Shown: in pieces, positions 37,150 through 45,769 of the stretch
How positions within the stretch are numbered: position 1 is the first letter of the stretch
Layout: every line of letters starts with the position of its first letter
From: Pseudotabrizicola sp.
GTDB lineage: Bacteria; Pseudomonadota; Alphaproteobacteria; Rhodobacterales; Rhodobacteraceae
Direction of reading: 5' to 3'
Length of the DNA: 64,000 nt
Assembly: GCF_030684215.1 (NCBI RefSeq)
Contig: NZ_JAUXOV010000029.1
Span: 1 to 64,000, forward strand
Program-made: the position numbers and the translations under genes
Notes under the pieces: generated by a model
Seen by the model: the letters and a program-made list of their open reading frames with translations, nothing else
Database searches by the model: none
What the model was told of the DNA's origin: nothing

Positions 37150-38661
37150 ATGGGAACGTTTGACGCGATATATGCCGCCGCCCTGCTGGTCATGGACCCG
37201 ACGGTGCTGCTGACCGCGCTGCTGGCCGGCATGTTCGGCATGTTTGTCGGGGCCATGCCCGGCCTGACCGCCACAATGGCAACCGCCCTGCTGGTGCCGA
37301 TCACCTTTTTCATGGACCCGATCCCCGCGCTGGCGGCCATTGTGACCGCCAGTGGCATGGCGATCTTTGCCGGTGATATTCCGGGTGCGCTGTTGCGCAT
37401 CCCCGGCACCCCGGCCTCTGCCGCCTATGTCGAGGACAGCCACCGGCTGGCCCGGCAAGGCAAGCTGAACCTGGCGCTTGGCGTCAGCCTTGTGGTGTCC
37501 TGCATCGGCGGATTGTTCGGCATTGCGGTGCTGTTTCTTGCCGCCCCGATCCTTGCGGAATTTGCGCTGAAGTTCACCTCATATGAATACTTCTGGCTTG
37601 CCGCCCTTGGCCTGTCCTGCGCGATCTTCATCGCCTCCGCCGCGCCGCTCAAGGCAGGCATTTCCCTGCTGATCGGCCTTGCGCTTGCCACGGTCGGCCT
37701 TGACCCGACAACAGGCGTGCCCCGCTTTACCTTTGGCAGCACCAACCTGCTGGCCGGGGTGGAGTTCATTCCGGCGATGATCGGCCTGTTTGCGCTGGCC
37801 GAGGTGATGCGCGGCGTGATCCGGCTGAACTCTGCCGATCCGGTGCAGGCCATGCCGGTCTCTTCCGGTCCGCTGTTCAAGGGCGTGGGTGGGGTGATCC
37901 GCAAGCATCCAAAGAACATCCTGCGCAGTTCCATACTGGGCACGCTGATCGGCGCCCTGCCCGGTGCCGGGGCCGATATCGCGGCCTGGATGGCCTATGC
38001 GGTCTCGAAACGCTTCTCCAAAACGCCCGAAGCTTACGGCAAGGGTCATGTCGAAGGGTTGGTCGACGCCTCCTCCGCCAATAATGCGGCGGTCGGCGGG
38101 TCGTGGATACCGGCGCTTGTCTTTGGCATCCCCGGTGACAGTGTGACGGCGATCGTGATCGGTGTGCTTTACATGAAAGGGCTCAATCCCGGGCCGACCG
38201 TGTTTTTGCAAAATCCACAACTGATCTACGCGGTCTTCATCATCTTTATCCTGTCCACCCTCCTGCTGCTGCCATTGGGATGGGCCACCGTGCGCGCTGC
38301 GCGTCAGGTGCTGAGGGTGCCGCGCCGCATTCTGCTGCCGATGGTGCTCAGCTTCTGTCTGGTCGGGTCATTCGCGATGACCAACTCGTCTTTCGGCATC
38401 ATCGTCATGCTTGCGTTGGGCCTGTTCGGCTGGCTGCTGGAAGAGAACGGTTTTCCGGTGGCCCCGATCATCCTCGGCCTTGTCCTCGGCCCGATGTTCG
38501 AGCGGATGTTCATGACATCCATGATCAAATCCGGCGGCGACCTCAGCGCATTCTTTGACCGCCCGATTGCGGCCGTGCTGGGCGTCTGTGTGCTGCTGCT
38601 CTGGTCCTACGCCCTGATCAGCGCCGTGAATCGCATGGCCAGAAAAAAGGGTCTCGCCTGA
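37150..38661 (+). CDS. Tripartite tricarboxylate transporter TctA subunit
   Basis: 503 residues with about twelve membrane segments. Family motifs are GMFVGAMPGLTATMATALLVPITF, GIFAGDIPGALLRIPGTPASAA-like text (seen as AIFAGDIPGALLRIPGTPAS) and GALPGAGADIAAWMAYAVSK, with ALVFGIPGDSVTAIVIG. It is the main permease, probably driven by the proton or sodium gradient. The substrate is set by the binding protein; a sugar-acid or dicarboxylate is suggested by the neighbouring enzymes. Confidence 0.9.
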   Translation: MGTFDAIYAAALLVMDPTVLLTALLAGMFGMFVGAMPGLTATMATALLVPITFFMDPIPALAAIVTASGMAIFAGDIPGALLRIPGTPASAAYVEDSHRLARQGKLNLALGVSLVVSCIGGLFGIAVLFLAAPILAEFALKFTSYEYFWLAALGLSCAIFIASAAPLKAGISLLIGLALATVGLDPTTGVPRFTFGSTNLLAGVEFIPAMIGLFALAEVMRGVIRLNSADPVQAMPVSSGPLFKGVGGVIRKHPKNILRSSILGTLIGALPGAGADIAAWMAYAVSKRFSKTPEAYGKGHVEGLVDASSANNAAVGGSWIPALVFGIPGDSVTAIVIGVLYMKGLNPGPTVFLQNPQLIYAVFIIFILSTLLLLPLGWATVRAARQVLRVPRRILLPMVLSFCLVGSFAMTNSSFGIIVMLALGLFGWLLEENGFPVAPIILGLVLGPMFERMFMTSMIKSGGDLSAFFDRPIAAVLGVCVLLLWSYALISAVNRMARKKGLA

Positions 38662-38692
38662 CCCATTTTCTGTCCCTAATTATCCCACGGGT

Positions 38693-38759
38693 GCGACTTT
38701 GATTTCGCCATTGGCTCAAGAAAACAAAGTCGCGCCGGGGGGTGTGAACCCCCCCCGGT
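38693..38759. promoter_or_regulatory. Inverted repeats upstream of the semialdehyde dehydrogenase gene
   Basis: GCGACTTTG (38693-38701) and CAAAGTCGC (38725-38733) form a 9-base perfect inverted repeat. Directly after it comes a G/C hairpin with arms GGGGGGT and ACCCCCC around GTGA (about 38736-38757), shortly before the gene at 38784. There is no T-run. These may be a regulator site plus an attenuating stem, or a weak terminator for tctA. Confidence 0.5.
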
Positions 38760-38783
38760 CCGCCTCAAAAATCGGAGACTGAC

Positions 38784-40289
38784 ATGCTGACAGGCAAGCA
38801 CCTCATCGCGGGCGACTGGGTTGCGGGGGAGACCACCTTTGCCTCCACCCCGGCCCATGGCCCGGTCCATGACTTTGGCGTCGGCACGCCCGCGCTGGTG
38901 GCGCAGGCCTGTGAGGCGGCCGAGGCGGCCTTTCCCTCCTTTGCCGCCACCTCGCGCGCGGATCGCGCCCGCTTCCTTGAGGCGATCGCTGATGAGATCG
39001 ACGCGCGCGGCGAGGCCATCACCGAGATCGGTACGCAAGAAACCGGCCTGCCTGCCGCCCGTCTGCAGGGCGAGCGGGGCCGCACCACCGGCCAGCTGCG
39101 GCTGTTTGCGGCGCATATCCGCGCTGGTGAGTATCTGGACCGCCGCCACGATGTGGCTTTGCCCGACCGTCAGCCGCTGCCACGGCCGGATCTGCGGATG
39201 ATCCAGCGCCCGATTGGTCCGGTCGCGGTGTTCGGGGCCTCGAACTTCCCGCTGGCGTTCTCGGTGGCGGGCGGCGACACCGCCTCGGCGCTGGCGGCGG
39301 GCTGCCCGGTCGTGGTCAAGGGCCATTCCGCCCATCCCGGCACCGGCGAGATCGTGGCGCAGGCCATTGATGCGGCACGAAAATCATGCAATCTGCACCC
39401 CGGCGTGTTCAGTCTGGTCCAGGGTGGCAAGCGCGACGTCGGCGAGGCGCTGGTGCAGCATCCGCTGATCCGTGCCGTCGGCTTCACCGGCTCGCTCGGT
39501 GGCGGTCGCGCGCTGTTTGATCTCTGCGCCCGCAGGCCGGACCCGATCCCGTTCTTCGGCGAGCTGGGCAGCGTCAACCCGATGTTCCTGCTGCCCGCCG
39601 CCCTGTCGGCGCGCGGGGATGCGCTGGCCAAGGGCTGGGCCGCCAGCCTGACCATGGGTGCCGGCCAGTTCTGCACCAACCCCGGCATCGCTGTGGTGAT
39701 CGACGGGCCGGAGGCCGATGCCTTTGCCACCGCTACACGCGCCGCGCTGGAGCCGGTCGGGGCGCAGACCATGCTGACCGATGGCATGGCCGAGGCCTAT
39801 CGCGCGGGCCGTGACCGGGTGGCCGCCGGGACCGGTGTGCGCAGCCTGCTCACCACGATGTGCGAGGTGCGTACCGCCACGCCGAACCTGTTCGAGGTCT
39901 CGGGCGCGGACTGGCTGGCCGATCACATGCTGGCCGAAGAGGTGTTCGGCCCGCTCGGCCTGATCCTCCGTGTCCGCGACGCGGCAGAGATGGAGGCGAT
40001 CGCCCACAGCCTGCAGGGCCAGCTGACCTGCACCCTGCATCTGGATGATGCAGACACCGCGCTTGGCCAACGCCTGCTGAGGGTCTTTGATCGGAAAGCA
40101 GGCCGGGTGCTCGCCAATGGCTTCCCCACCGGGGTCGAGGTGGCCGATGCCATGGTCCACGGCGGCCCCTATCCCGCCAGCACCAACTTCGGCGCCACCT
40201 CGGTCGGCACCCTCTCCATCCGCCGCTGGCTCCGCCCCGTCTGCTACCAGAACCTGCCAGAAGCCCTGATCACAGAAGACCAGCGTTAA
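38784..40289 (+). CDS. 2,5-dioxovalerate (alpha-ketoglutaric semialdehyde) dehydrogenase
   Basis: A 501-residue aldehyde dehydrogenase of the NADP+-preferring KGSADH group. GPVAVFGASNFPLAFSVAGGDTASALAAGCPVVVKGH is typical in blocks of that group; the catalytic Glu is in FFGELGSVNP (about 260) and the nucleophilic Cys in GAGQFCTNPG (about 296). It oxidises 2-oxoglutarate semialdehyde to 2-oxoglutarate, the last step of non-phosphorylative pentonate/hexarate and hydroxyproline routes. It closes the catabolic island. Confidence 0.88.
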   Translation: MLTGKHLIAGDWVAGETTFASTPAHGPVHDFGVGTPALVAQACEAAEAAFPSFAATSRADRARFLEAIADEIDARGEAITEIGTQETGLPAARLQGERGRTTGQLRLFAAHIRAGEYLDRRHDVALPDRQPLPRPDLRMIQRPIGPVAVFGASNFPLAFSVAGGDTASALAAGCPVVVKGHSAHPGTGEIVAQAIDAARKSCNLHPGVFSLVQGGKRDVGEALVQHPLIRAVGFTGSLGGGRALFDLCARRPDPIPFFGELGSVNPMFLLPAALSARGDALAKGWAASLTMGAGQFCTNPGIAVVIDGPEADAFATATRAALEPVGAQTMLTDGMAEAYRAGRDRVAAGTGVRSLLTTMCEVRTATPNLFEVSGADWLADHMLAEEVFGPLGLILRVRDAAEMEAIAHSLQGQLTCTLHLDDADTALGQRLLRVFDRKAGRVLANGFPTGVEVADAMVHGGPYPASTNFGATSVGTLSIRRWLRPVCYQNLPEALITEDQR

Positions 40290-40470
40290 GGGCTGGACGA
40301 TATGCACAGAAGAGCCGACTTCCTTGCGACTCTGAAATCACTACCGCCGGACTGCAAAATACGACGGCGCATCATCCGCATCGCCTGATGCGTGCCCACC
40401 GCCTGATGCCTGCCCCTTGTGCCAACCGTCCGGCATCGGTACGCCTGACAAGACGATTGCGGGCAGGTCT
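40290..40470. other. Non-coding gap after the catabolic island
   Basis: No gene or terminator is recognisable. It separates the semialdehyde dehydrogenase gene from the phaC remnant and may contain decayed 5' parts of that remnant. Confidence 0.3.
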
Positions 40471-41135
40471 GTGTGTCCGCCGCCTTTTGCCCCGAAGCCC
40501 TATGACCATCGGTTCAATCATGCCAGTTGGCAGAAGGCACCGTTCCTGTGGTAGCAACAGGGGTTTCTGGCGGTGCAGGATTGGTGGGATCAGGCCACCG
40601 AACCGATGCGCGGTCTGCACCCCGATGATGCCGAACGCACCCGGTTTCTGGCGCGACAGACGCTTGATGTGCTGTCGCCGTAGAACTCGCCGCTGATGAA
40701 CGCCGAGATCCTGGCCGAGACCGCGAAGACCGGCGGGCGCAATCTGGCGGAAGGGGCGCAGCAATTCGTGCATGATGCGATCAAAACCGTGACCGGCCAG
40801 CGCGATCCTGCCCCGGAGGGGTTGCAGATCGGCAAGAATCTGGCCTGCACGCCGGGGCATATGGTGTTCCGCAACGATCTATTCGAGCTGATCCAATACG
40901 CGCCACAGACGCCACAGGTGCAGGCTCGCTCTATCCTGATCGTGCCAGCAAGGATCATGAAATACTACAGTCTTCATCTGTCGCCCGAAAATTCGATGGT
41001 ACGCTATCTGGTCGCGCAGGGATTCACCGTTTTCATGATGTCATGGTGCAACCCGACGGCGGATCAGCGCGGCCTGTCGCTGGAGGATTACCGCAAGCGC
41101 CGCGTGATGGCCGCGCTTGAAGCCGCCCCCTCGCA
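40471..41135 (+). pseudogene. PHA synthase (phaC-like) remnant with two amber stops
   Basis: One continuous frame reads PPFAPKPYDHRFNHASWQKA, PFLW-stop-QQGFLAVQDWWDQ, TRFLARQTLDVLSP-stop-NSPLM, GGRNLAEGAQQFVHDAIK, GKNLACTPGHMVFRNDLFEL, SILIVPARIMKYY, LSPENSMVRYLVAQGFTVFM and PTADQRGLSLEDYRK. This is the N-terminal half of poly-3-hydroxyalkanoate synthase. Stops are at 40552 (TAG) and 40681 (TAG, where relatives have Ser). Homology ends near 41135, before the catalytic lipase-box domain, so the gene is dead. Confidence 0.8.
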
Positions 41136-41298
41136 AAGACCCTACCTTTGCACAGGCAAGATCACCGACGGCGACCCCCATGTTTTGTCCACTCCCTGTG
41201 CAAGCTGATCTGGGAGGATCGCCGTGGCTGAGATTTGGTCATCCAAGCTGCCACAAGGTCTTGAACGGGAAAAGGCGCAGGATCGTCGGTCTTCGGCT

Positions 41299-42198
41299 CT
41301 ACAGTAAGACCGCAGATTCAAGGACCGCGCCGGGGTATGCCTCGCACAGCGCTACGGCATCTGCCTTGTTGTCGAACAGACAGGCGGCGGTCGAAAGCGC
41401 ATCGGCCACAGCCGCAGAACTTGCGGATACGGTCATGCTGCGCCAGCGCGACAGGACCGGGCGACCAGTGGCCGGGTCGAAGATATGGCTTGTCACCCCA
41501 TCGCCACCAAAGGTCATGCCGCGGGGTGCAGACGTTGCAAGGGCGCGGTTCTGTAAGGTCAGCTTGCCGCCCCCAGCCAACTGAACCGGCCAACTGCCGT
41601 CCGGCAGCGCAATCATTTCCCCGGTATCGATCAGGGCACGGCTCAGGTCATTGTCTGCCAGCAATGCGGCCACGCGATCGGCGATATAGCCCTGCGCTAT
41701 GCCATTCAGGGTCAGCGCCATACCGGGGCGAAGGGTGATTGCGTCCGAGGCAAGGGTCACGCCGTCCCAGCCGACATGGGCCATCAGTTCGGTGCGTTGG
41801 GCATGGGTGAGGGAACGGCCAATCTCCAGCATCCTGGCCTCGGCATGCCAGAGCGGCTGGATCGTCGGGTCAAAACGCCCCCCGCTGGCGCGGCAAACCG
41901 CTCCGGCAAGGGTAAGGCAATCCAGCAGTTCGAACGGCGGCGCAGCAAGGAAGCCGTCGCGGTTGAGACGCGAAAGGGCCGAGTCCGGCAGATAAAAGCT
42001 GAAGATGGCTTCCAACCGCCGGATTTCTTCCATCGCCATCGCCGCAATGCGGGGCGCGTCGGAATGGTACAGCCGCAGGGTGACGGTCGCACCCAGAGCA
42101 ATGCCTGTCTCGACATGCAAGTTGGGCGTCTCTGGCATGGCCATCGAGGGCGCAAAGACGGCGGCAGAAATGGCGATGAAGCGGCGGCGGGTCAACAT
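41299..42198 (-). CDS. nosX: NosX, ApbE-type FAD:protein FMN transferase
   Basis: 299 residues with a Tat-type signal (LTRRRFIAISAAVFA). ApbE motifs are present: ETGIALGATVTLRLYH, FYLPDSALSRLNRDG, ASGGRFDPTIQPLW, LTLNGIAQGYIADRVAALL and the nucleotide-binding IDTGEMIALP. NosX covalently attaches FMN to NosR in the periplasm and is needed to keep N2O reductase active. It is the last gene of the nosRZDFYLX order. Confidence 0.92.
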   Translation of the reverse strand: MLTRRRFIAISAAVFAPSMAMPETPNLHVETGIALGATVTLRLYHSDAPRIAAMAMEEIRRLEAIFSFYLPDSALSRLNRDGFLAAPPFELLDCLTLAGAVCRASGGRFDPTIQPLWHAEARMLEIGRSLTHAQRTELMAHVGWDGVTLASDAITLRPGMALTLNGIAQGYIADRVAALLADNDLSRALIDTGEMIALPDGSWPVQLAGGGKLTLQNRALATSAPRGMTFGGDGVTSHIFDPATGRPVLSRWRSMTVSASSAAVADALSTAACLFDNKADAVALCEAYPGAVLESAVLL

Positions 42199-42213
42199 GG
42201 GGTACCCTTCGGG

Positions 42214-42759
42214 TTATTCGGTGAGTGCTTTCAGGCGATGGACGTAATCATCCTCACCCGTGGCGGCATCGGAAATGGGGGCTGCAACGGCGCGGTCGGG
42301 AATCGCGTCCAGCCCCATGACATTGCCGCCGTGTTCTTGCGCAAACGCCTGGGCAGCTGCGAGGGTGGCGAAAGGCACGACTTCGGGCGCCCCCATCCCG
42401 CCCTCGACAGCCGCGCCGACGACATACTGCGCCGTGCGGGCGTCGGTCCAGTTTTTCGCGCCTGGAACAGCCCAGGTTGCGCCGGGCGCACCCATGTCGC
42501 TGACGTAGATCGCCAGGACCGCGTGGCTTTGTTCCGGCAGGCGCAGGTAGACCACCAGATCGCTGACCTGGCTGAAGAACAAGGGCGCCCCGGGCAAGCC
42601 TTCAAGATGCACCTGACCTTTGGGCCCTTCGTGCTCCAGAAGGTTCATCTGGCAGAAATGGCCGACGGTTTCCGGGCTCAGGGGGAGCGGATCCGTGTTC
42701 TGCGCCAGATCTTCCTGGCAGGCGGCCAGCAGAAAGACGGAAAGAAGTGCGCGTTTCAT
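42214..42759 (-). CDS. nosL: NosL copper-chaperone lipoprotein
   Basis: 181 residues. A lipoprotein signal with lipobox LLAAC (Cys14) is followed by the NosL core HFCQMNLLEHEGPKGQVHL, in which Cys and Met are Cu(I) ligands, and by PLFFSQVSDLVVYL and GGNVMGLDAIPD. NosL delivers Cu(I) to NosZ with the NosDFY machine. The start at 42759 overlaps the nosY stop by 4 bases. Confidence 0.92.
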   Translation of the reverse strand: MKRALLSVFLLAACQEDLAQNTDPLPLSPETVGHFCQMNLLEHEGPKGQVHLEGLPGAPLFFSQVSDLVVYLRLPEQSHAVLAIYVSDMGAPGATWAVPGAKNWTDARTAQYVVGAAVEGGMGAPEVVPFATLAAAQAFAQEHGGNVMGLDAIPDRAVAAPISDAATGEDDYVHRLKALTE

Positions 42760-43577
42760 GGGGTGACCTTTCGGAATGCGGCAGCGGCAAGGGCAAGCGC
42801 TGCGACGGGCCAGACAAGGATCGAGGACAGCGAATGCCAAAGCGGGATGGCGTCGGCCGCCCCGCCCACGCCGGCGGCGGCGGCCGTCGCACCCGAGGCG
42901 GTGAGGTTGAAAAGCCGGAACGCGTCGGCAGGGTTCACGATCAGCGCCACGGGAAAGGCTTCGGTCGTGAACCAACCGCCATTGTCGGCAACGATAGCGG
43001 CCAGAAGGGCGATGTCGTAAAGGACGACAAGGCCCAGCCAGAGGCCAATAGCGAGCCCGGCAGCACCCGAGGGGCGACGGGAGAGCGAGGACAAGGCATA
43101 GCCCGCGCCAAGGAAGGTGGCCCCCAGCAGGATCGACGACCATGACAGCCGCCAGAGCGCAGGGAGCCCTTCCACCGCGCTTTGATCGGACCAGATCGCC
43201 ACGCCCGCCGCAAGCCCATGCCCCAGAAGGACGGCAAGGGCAAGGATCGCTAGATGGGCCGCCAGTTTGCCGATCAGCACCTCTTCCCGCGCGATGGGAT
43301 AGGCAAGGAGGAGGGACAGCGTGCCGCGCTCGGCCTCGCCCGCGATGGCGTCGAAGCTGATCAAAAGCGCAAGAAGCGGAATCAGGTAAACCGACAGCGA
43401 GGTCAGCGAGGCGACGGTGACAGACAGTCGGTCAACACCAAGGCCCCCGGTGGGCGCCGATCCGGCAAGTGAGAGGACCAGCGAAAAGACCGCCATCAGG
43501 ACAAGCGCAATGGTGACCCAGCGATTGCGCAGGGCGATGCGAAATTCGGTGGACGCGGTGGAGAGGATACGTTTCAT
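42756..43577 (-). CDS. nosY: NosY ABC permease
   Basis: 273 residues, six membrane segments, of the ABC-2 type. The N-terminus MKRILSTASTEFRIALRNRW and FDAIAGEAERGTLSLLLAYPIAREEVLIGKL in blocks match NosY. It forms the membrane part of the NosDFY complex for assembly of the CuZ site of N2O reductase. It overlaps nosF and nosL by 4 bases. Confidence 0.92.
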   Translation of the reverse strand: MKRILSTASTEFRIALRNRWVTIALVLMAVFSLVLSLAGSAPTGGLGVDRLSVTVASLTSLSVYLIPLLALLISFDAIAGEAERGTLSLLLAYPIAREEVLIGKLAAHLAILALAVLLGHGLAAGVAIWSDQSAVEGLPALWRLSWSSILLGATFLGAGYALSSLSRRPSGAAGLAIGLWLGLVVLYDIALLAAIVADNGGWFTTEAFPVALIVNPADAFRLFNLTASGATAAAAGVGGAADAIPLWHSLSSILVWPVAALALAAAAFRKVTP

Positions 43578-44470
43578 GGCGCGTTCCCCTGGCTGAAATG
43601 ACTGTAAAGATCCTCAAGACTGGGGGGCAGAACATCCAGGTCTGCCACCTTGTCGCCAAGGTCGGTGATGCGGCCAAGGGTCTGCAGTTTGTCAGCTTGC
43701 ATGCAGGTAAGGTGTAGCGCGCCATCGACCATGATCGCTCCGGGCAGACTTTGCGCGATGTCGGTTGCATACCCGTTGCGGGCGGTGACATGCAGGGTGA
43801 CGGGCAGATCTGCACGGCGTCGCAGATCCGCAAGGGAGCCTTCTGCAACAACACGGCCTTTGGATAGGATCACGATCCGGTCTGTCCGTGCCTCGACCTC
43901 GGTCAAGGCATGGGATGACAACAGGATCGAAGCGCCCTGTGCAGCAAGGTCGTCGAGCAGCACGTAGAACTCGCGACGCGACACAGGGTCGAGACCAGAG
44001 GTGGGCTCGTCCAACACCAGAAGACGCGGATGGCCGATAAGGGCCTGGGCAAGGCCAACGCGCTGACGCATCCCCTTGGAATAGGTCCCGATCCGGCGGC
44101 GGGCGGCGTGGGCGAGGCCGACCACTTCCAACAGGCCCATGGCAAGTCGCGGGCGTTCACCGCGCAACGACAGGTAATGGCGGACCTGTTCCTCACCCGT
44201 GAGGGCGGGGTGGAAAGCCACATTTTCCGGTAGATAAGCCACCGCCCGGCGGGCAGCAGTCGACCCCGGTGCTGCGTCGCAGATCGTGACCTTGCCGCCC
44301 GTCGCCGGAATGAGGCCCAGAATGATCTTCATCAGTGTCGATTTCCCGGCGCCGTTATGGCCCAGCAGCGCCACCCGCTCACCGGGTGCGACAGTGAGGC
44401 TGACCCCGGTCAGGGCCGCCACCTCACCAAAGCGCTTAGTGAGATCCGAGATCGTCAAGGTCGATGTCAT
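43574..44470 (-). CDS. nosF: NosF ABC ATPase
   Basis: 298 residues from the ATG at 44470: Walker A GHNGAGKST, Q-loop YLPENVAFHPALTGEE, signature YSKGMRQRVGLAQAL, Walker B LLVLDEPTSGLDP, and the H-loop in LLSSHALTEVE. It energises NosDFY. Its 5' end overlaps nosD by 35 bases, consistent with coupled translation. Confidence 0.93.
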   Translation of the reverse strand: MTSTLTISDLTKRFGEVAALTGVSLTVAPGERVALLGHNGAGKSTLMKIILGLIPATGGKVTICDAAPGSTAARRAVAYLPENVAFHPALTGEEQVRHYLSLRGERPRLAMGLLEVVGLAHAARRRIGTYSKGMRQRVGLAQALIGHPRLLVLDEPTSGLDPVSRREFYVLLDDLAAQGASILLSSHALTEVEARTDRIVILSKGRVVAEGSLADLRRRADLPVTLHVTARNGYATDIAQSLPGAIMVDGALHLTCMQADKLQTLGRITDLGDKVADLDVLPPSLEDLYSHFSQGNAP

Positions 44471-45764
44471 CGTTTGTGCCTTTGGTCCAACGCCCTGCAA
44501 CCTCGGCCTCAAAGACCGCAACGGAGTCTGGAACGGGAATGATAATGGGCTGCATCAGGGGGTGGCTGTCGGTTACACCGCCCGGCATGACGGCCGGGAA
44601 AGACGACTGTGACCAGCGGATGAGTTGCACGGCAGGAGAGCCGGTCAGAAGAGCGGCGGCGGGTTGCGACCAGAGGATATGGTCCATCAGGTCATTGGGT
44701 CGAAAGACGCCATCGGCGATGCCATCACCGTTCAGATCGAAAGCGGGATGGTCGGACCAGAAGTTGCCGCGCCCCTCATGGCTCCACTCCATGTGGCGGG
44801 TGCCGACGTATTTGACCTGCTCCTGATTGCCGAGAAAGCTGTTTCCCGTCAGCAGGTTGCGTTCAGACCCGGCGGTAAAGTGGATGCCGATGCCGCAGCC
44901 TTCAAAGCGGTTCCGGAAGATCAGGTTCTTGTGGGCATTGTAGATGAAGAGGCATTTCCTGGTGCCACCACGCACCAGATTGCCTGCAACGTCGGCCCCG
45001 TTGGCAAAGTTCAGCATGACCCCGTGTTCGCGGTCGCCGAGGCTGAGGTTATCCTTCACCACGACGCGGTCGGAGAACATGATGGCAAAACCCAAATGGT
45101 TGCCGATGCTCACGTTGCCTGAAACCTCGCTGTCGTGAGTGTACATGTAGTGGACGGCAAAGCGCAGATCGCGGAACAGATTTCCCCGGTAGGTGCCCTT
45201 TTTCGAGGCATTCGAGAATATCCCGTCGCGGCCGTAGCGGACGGTATTGCCTTCGATCACAGTGCCGGGGCTGTTCCAGACATAGAACCCGTTGCCGCGT
45301 TCGTTCATCCGGTGGTTTCTGCGGCCTTCGATCACATTGCCACGCACGATGCTGTCAAGCCCGCCATGCACGTCAACGCCGTGCAGATTGTCGGTAAGCC
45401 GGTTGCCTTCGATCCGCGAGCGGTCGGCCCCTTTGACGATCTTGATGCCGGAATCGATCTCGGTGTGGTCGGTGCCGGATCCGGTCACGTGAAGACCCGT
45501 CAGCACCACGTCATCGCCGGTGATGGTGATAACGGTGCCCTGCCCCGCCCCGTCGACCGTTGCACGGCCGTCGCCTTGCAACGTCAGGGTTCGGTCGATG
45601 ATGACGGGGCCAAGATAGGCCCCGCCGGAAAGCAGCAACACATCGCCGGGGTCTGCCCCGGCGATGGCTGCAGCCAATGAGCCTGCGCCCGGCTCGACAT
45701 GCACCTCCGCCGCCCAGAGCGGCGTTGAAAGCATGGCAAACAAGGCAATCAGGCGCGCAAACAT
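44436..45764 (-). CDS. nosD: NosD periplasmic copper-processing protein
   Basis: 442 residues with a signal peptide (MFARLIALFAMLSTPLWA, cleavage before AEVHVEP) and a right-handed beta-helix built of short repeats (NRLTDNLHGVDVHG, NTVRYGRDGIFSNAS, NRFEGCGIGIHFTAG). NosD receives copper from NosL and loads NosZ. The start at 45764 has GGGAG 9 bases upstream and is 5 bases from the nosZ stop; a longer in-frame reading into nosZ is rejected. Confidence 0.92.
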   Translation of the reverse strand: MFARLIALFAMLSTPLWAAEVHVEPGAGSLAAAIAGADPGDVLLLSGGAYLGPVIIDRTLTLQGDGRATVDGAGQGTVITITGDDVVLTGLHVTGSGTDHTEIDSGIKIVKGADRSRIEGNRLTDNLHGVDVHGGLDSIVRGNVIEGRRNHRMNERGNGFYVWNSPGTVIEGNTVRYGRDGIFSNASKKGTYRGNLFRDLRFAVHYMYTHDSEVSGNVSIGNHLGFAIMFSDRVVVKDNLSLGDREHGVMLNFANGADVAGNLVRGGTRKCLFIYNAHKNLIFRNRFEGCGIGIHFTAGSERNLLTGNSFLGNQEQVKYVGTRHMEWSHEGRGNFWSDHPAFDLNGDGIADGVFRPNDLMDHILWSQPAAALLTGSPAVQLIRWSQSSFPAVMPGGVTDSHPLMQPIIIPVPDSVAVFEAEVAGRWTKGTNDDIDLDDLGSH

Positions 45765-45769
45765 CAGTC

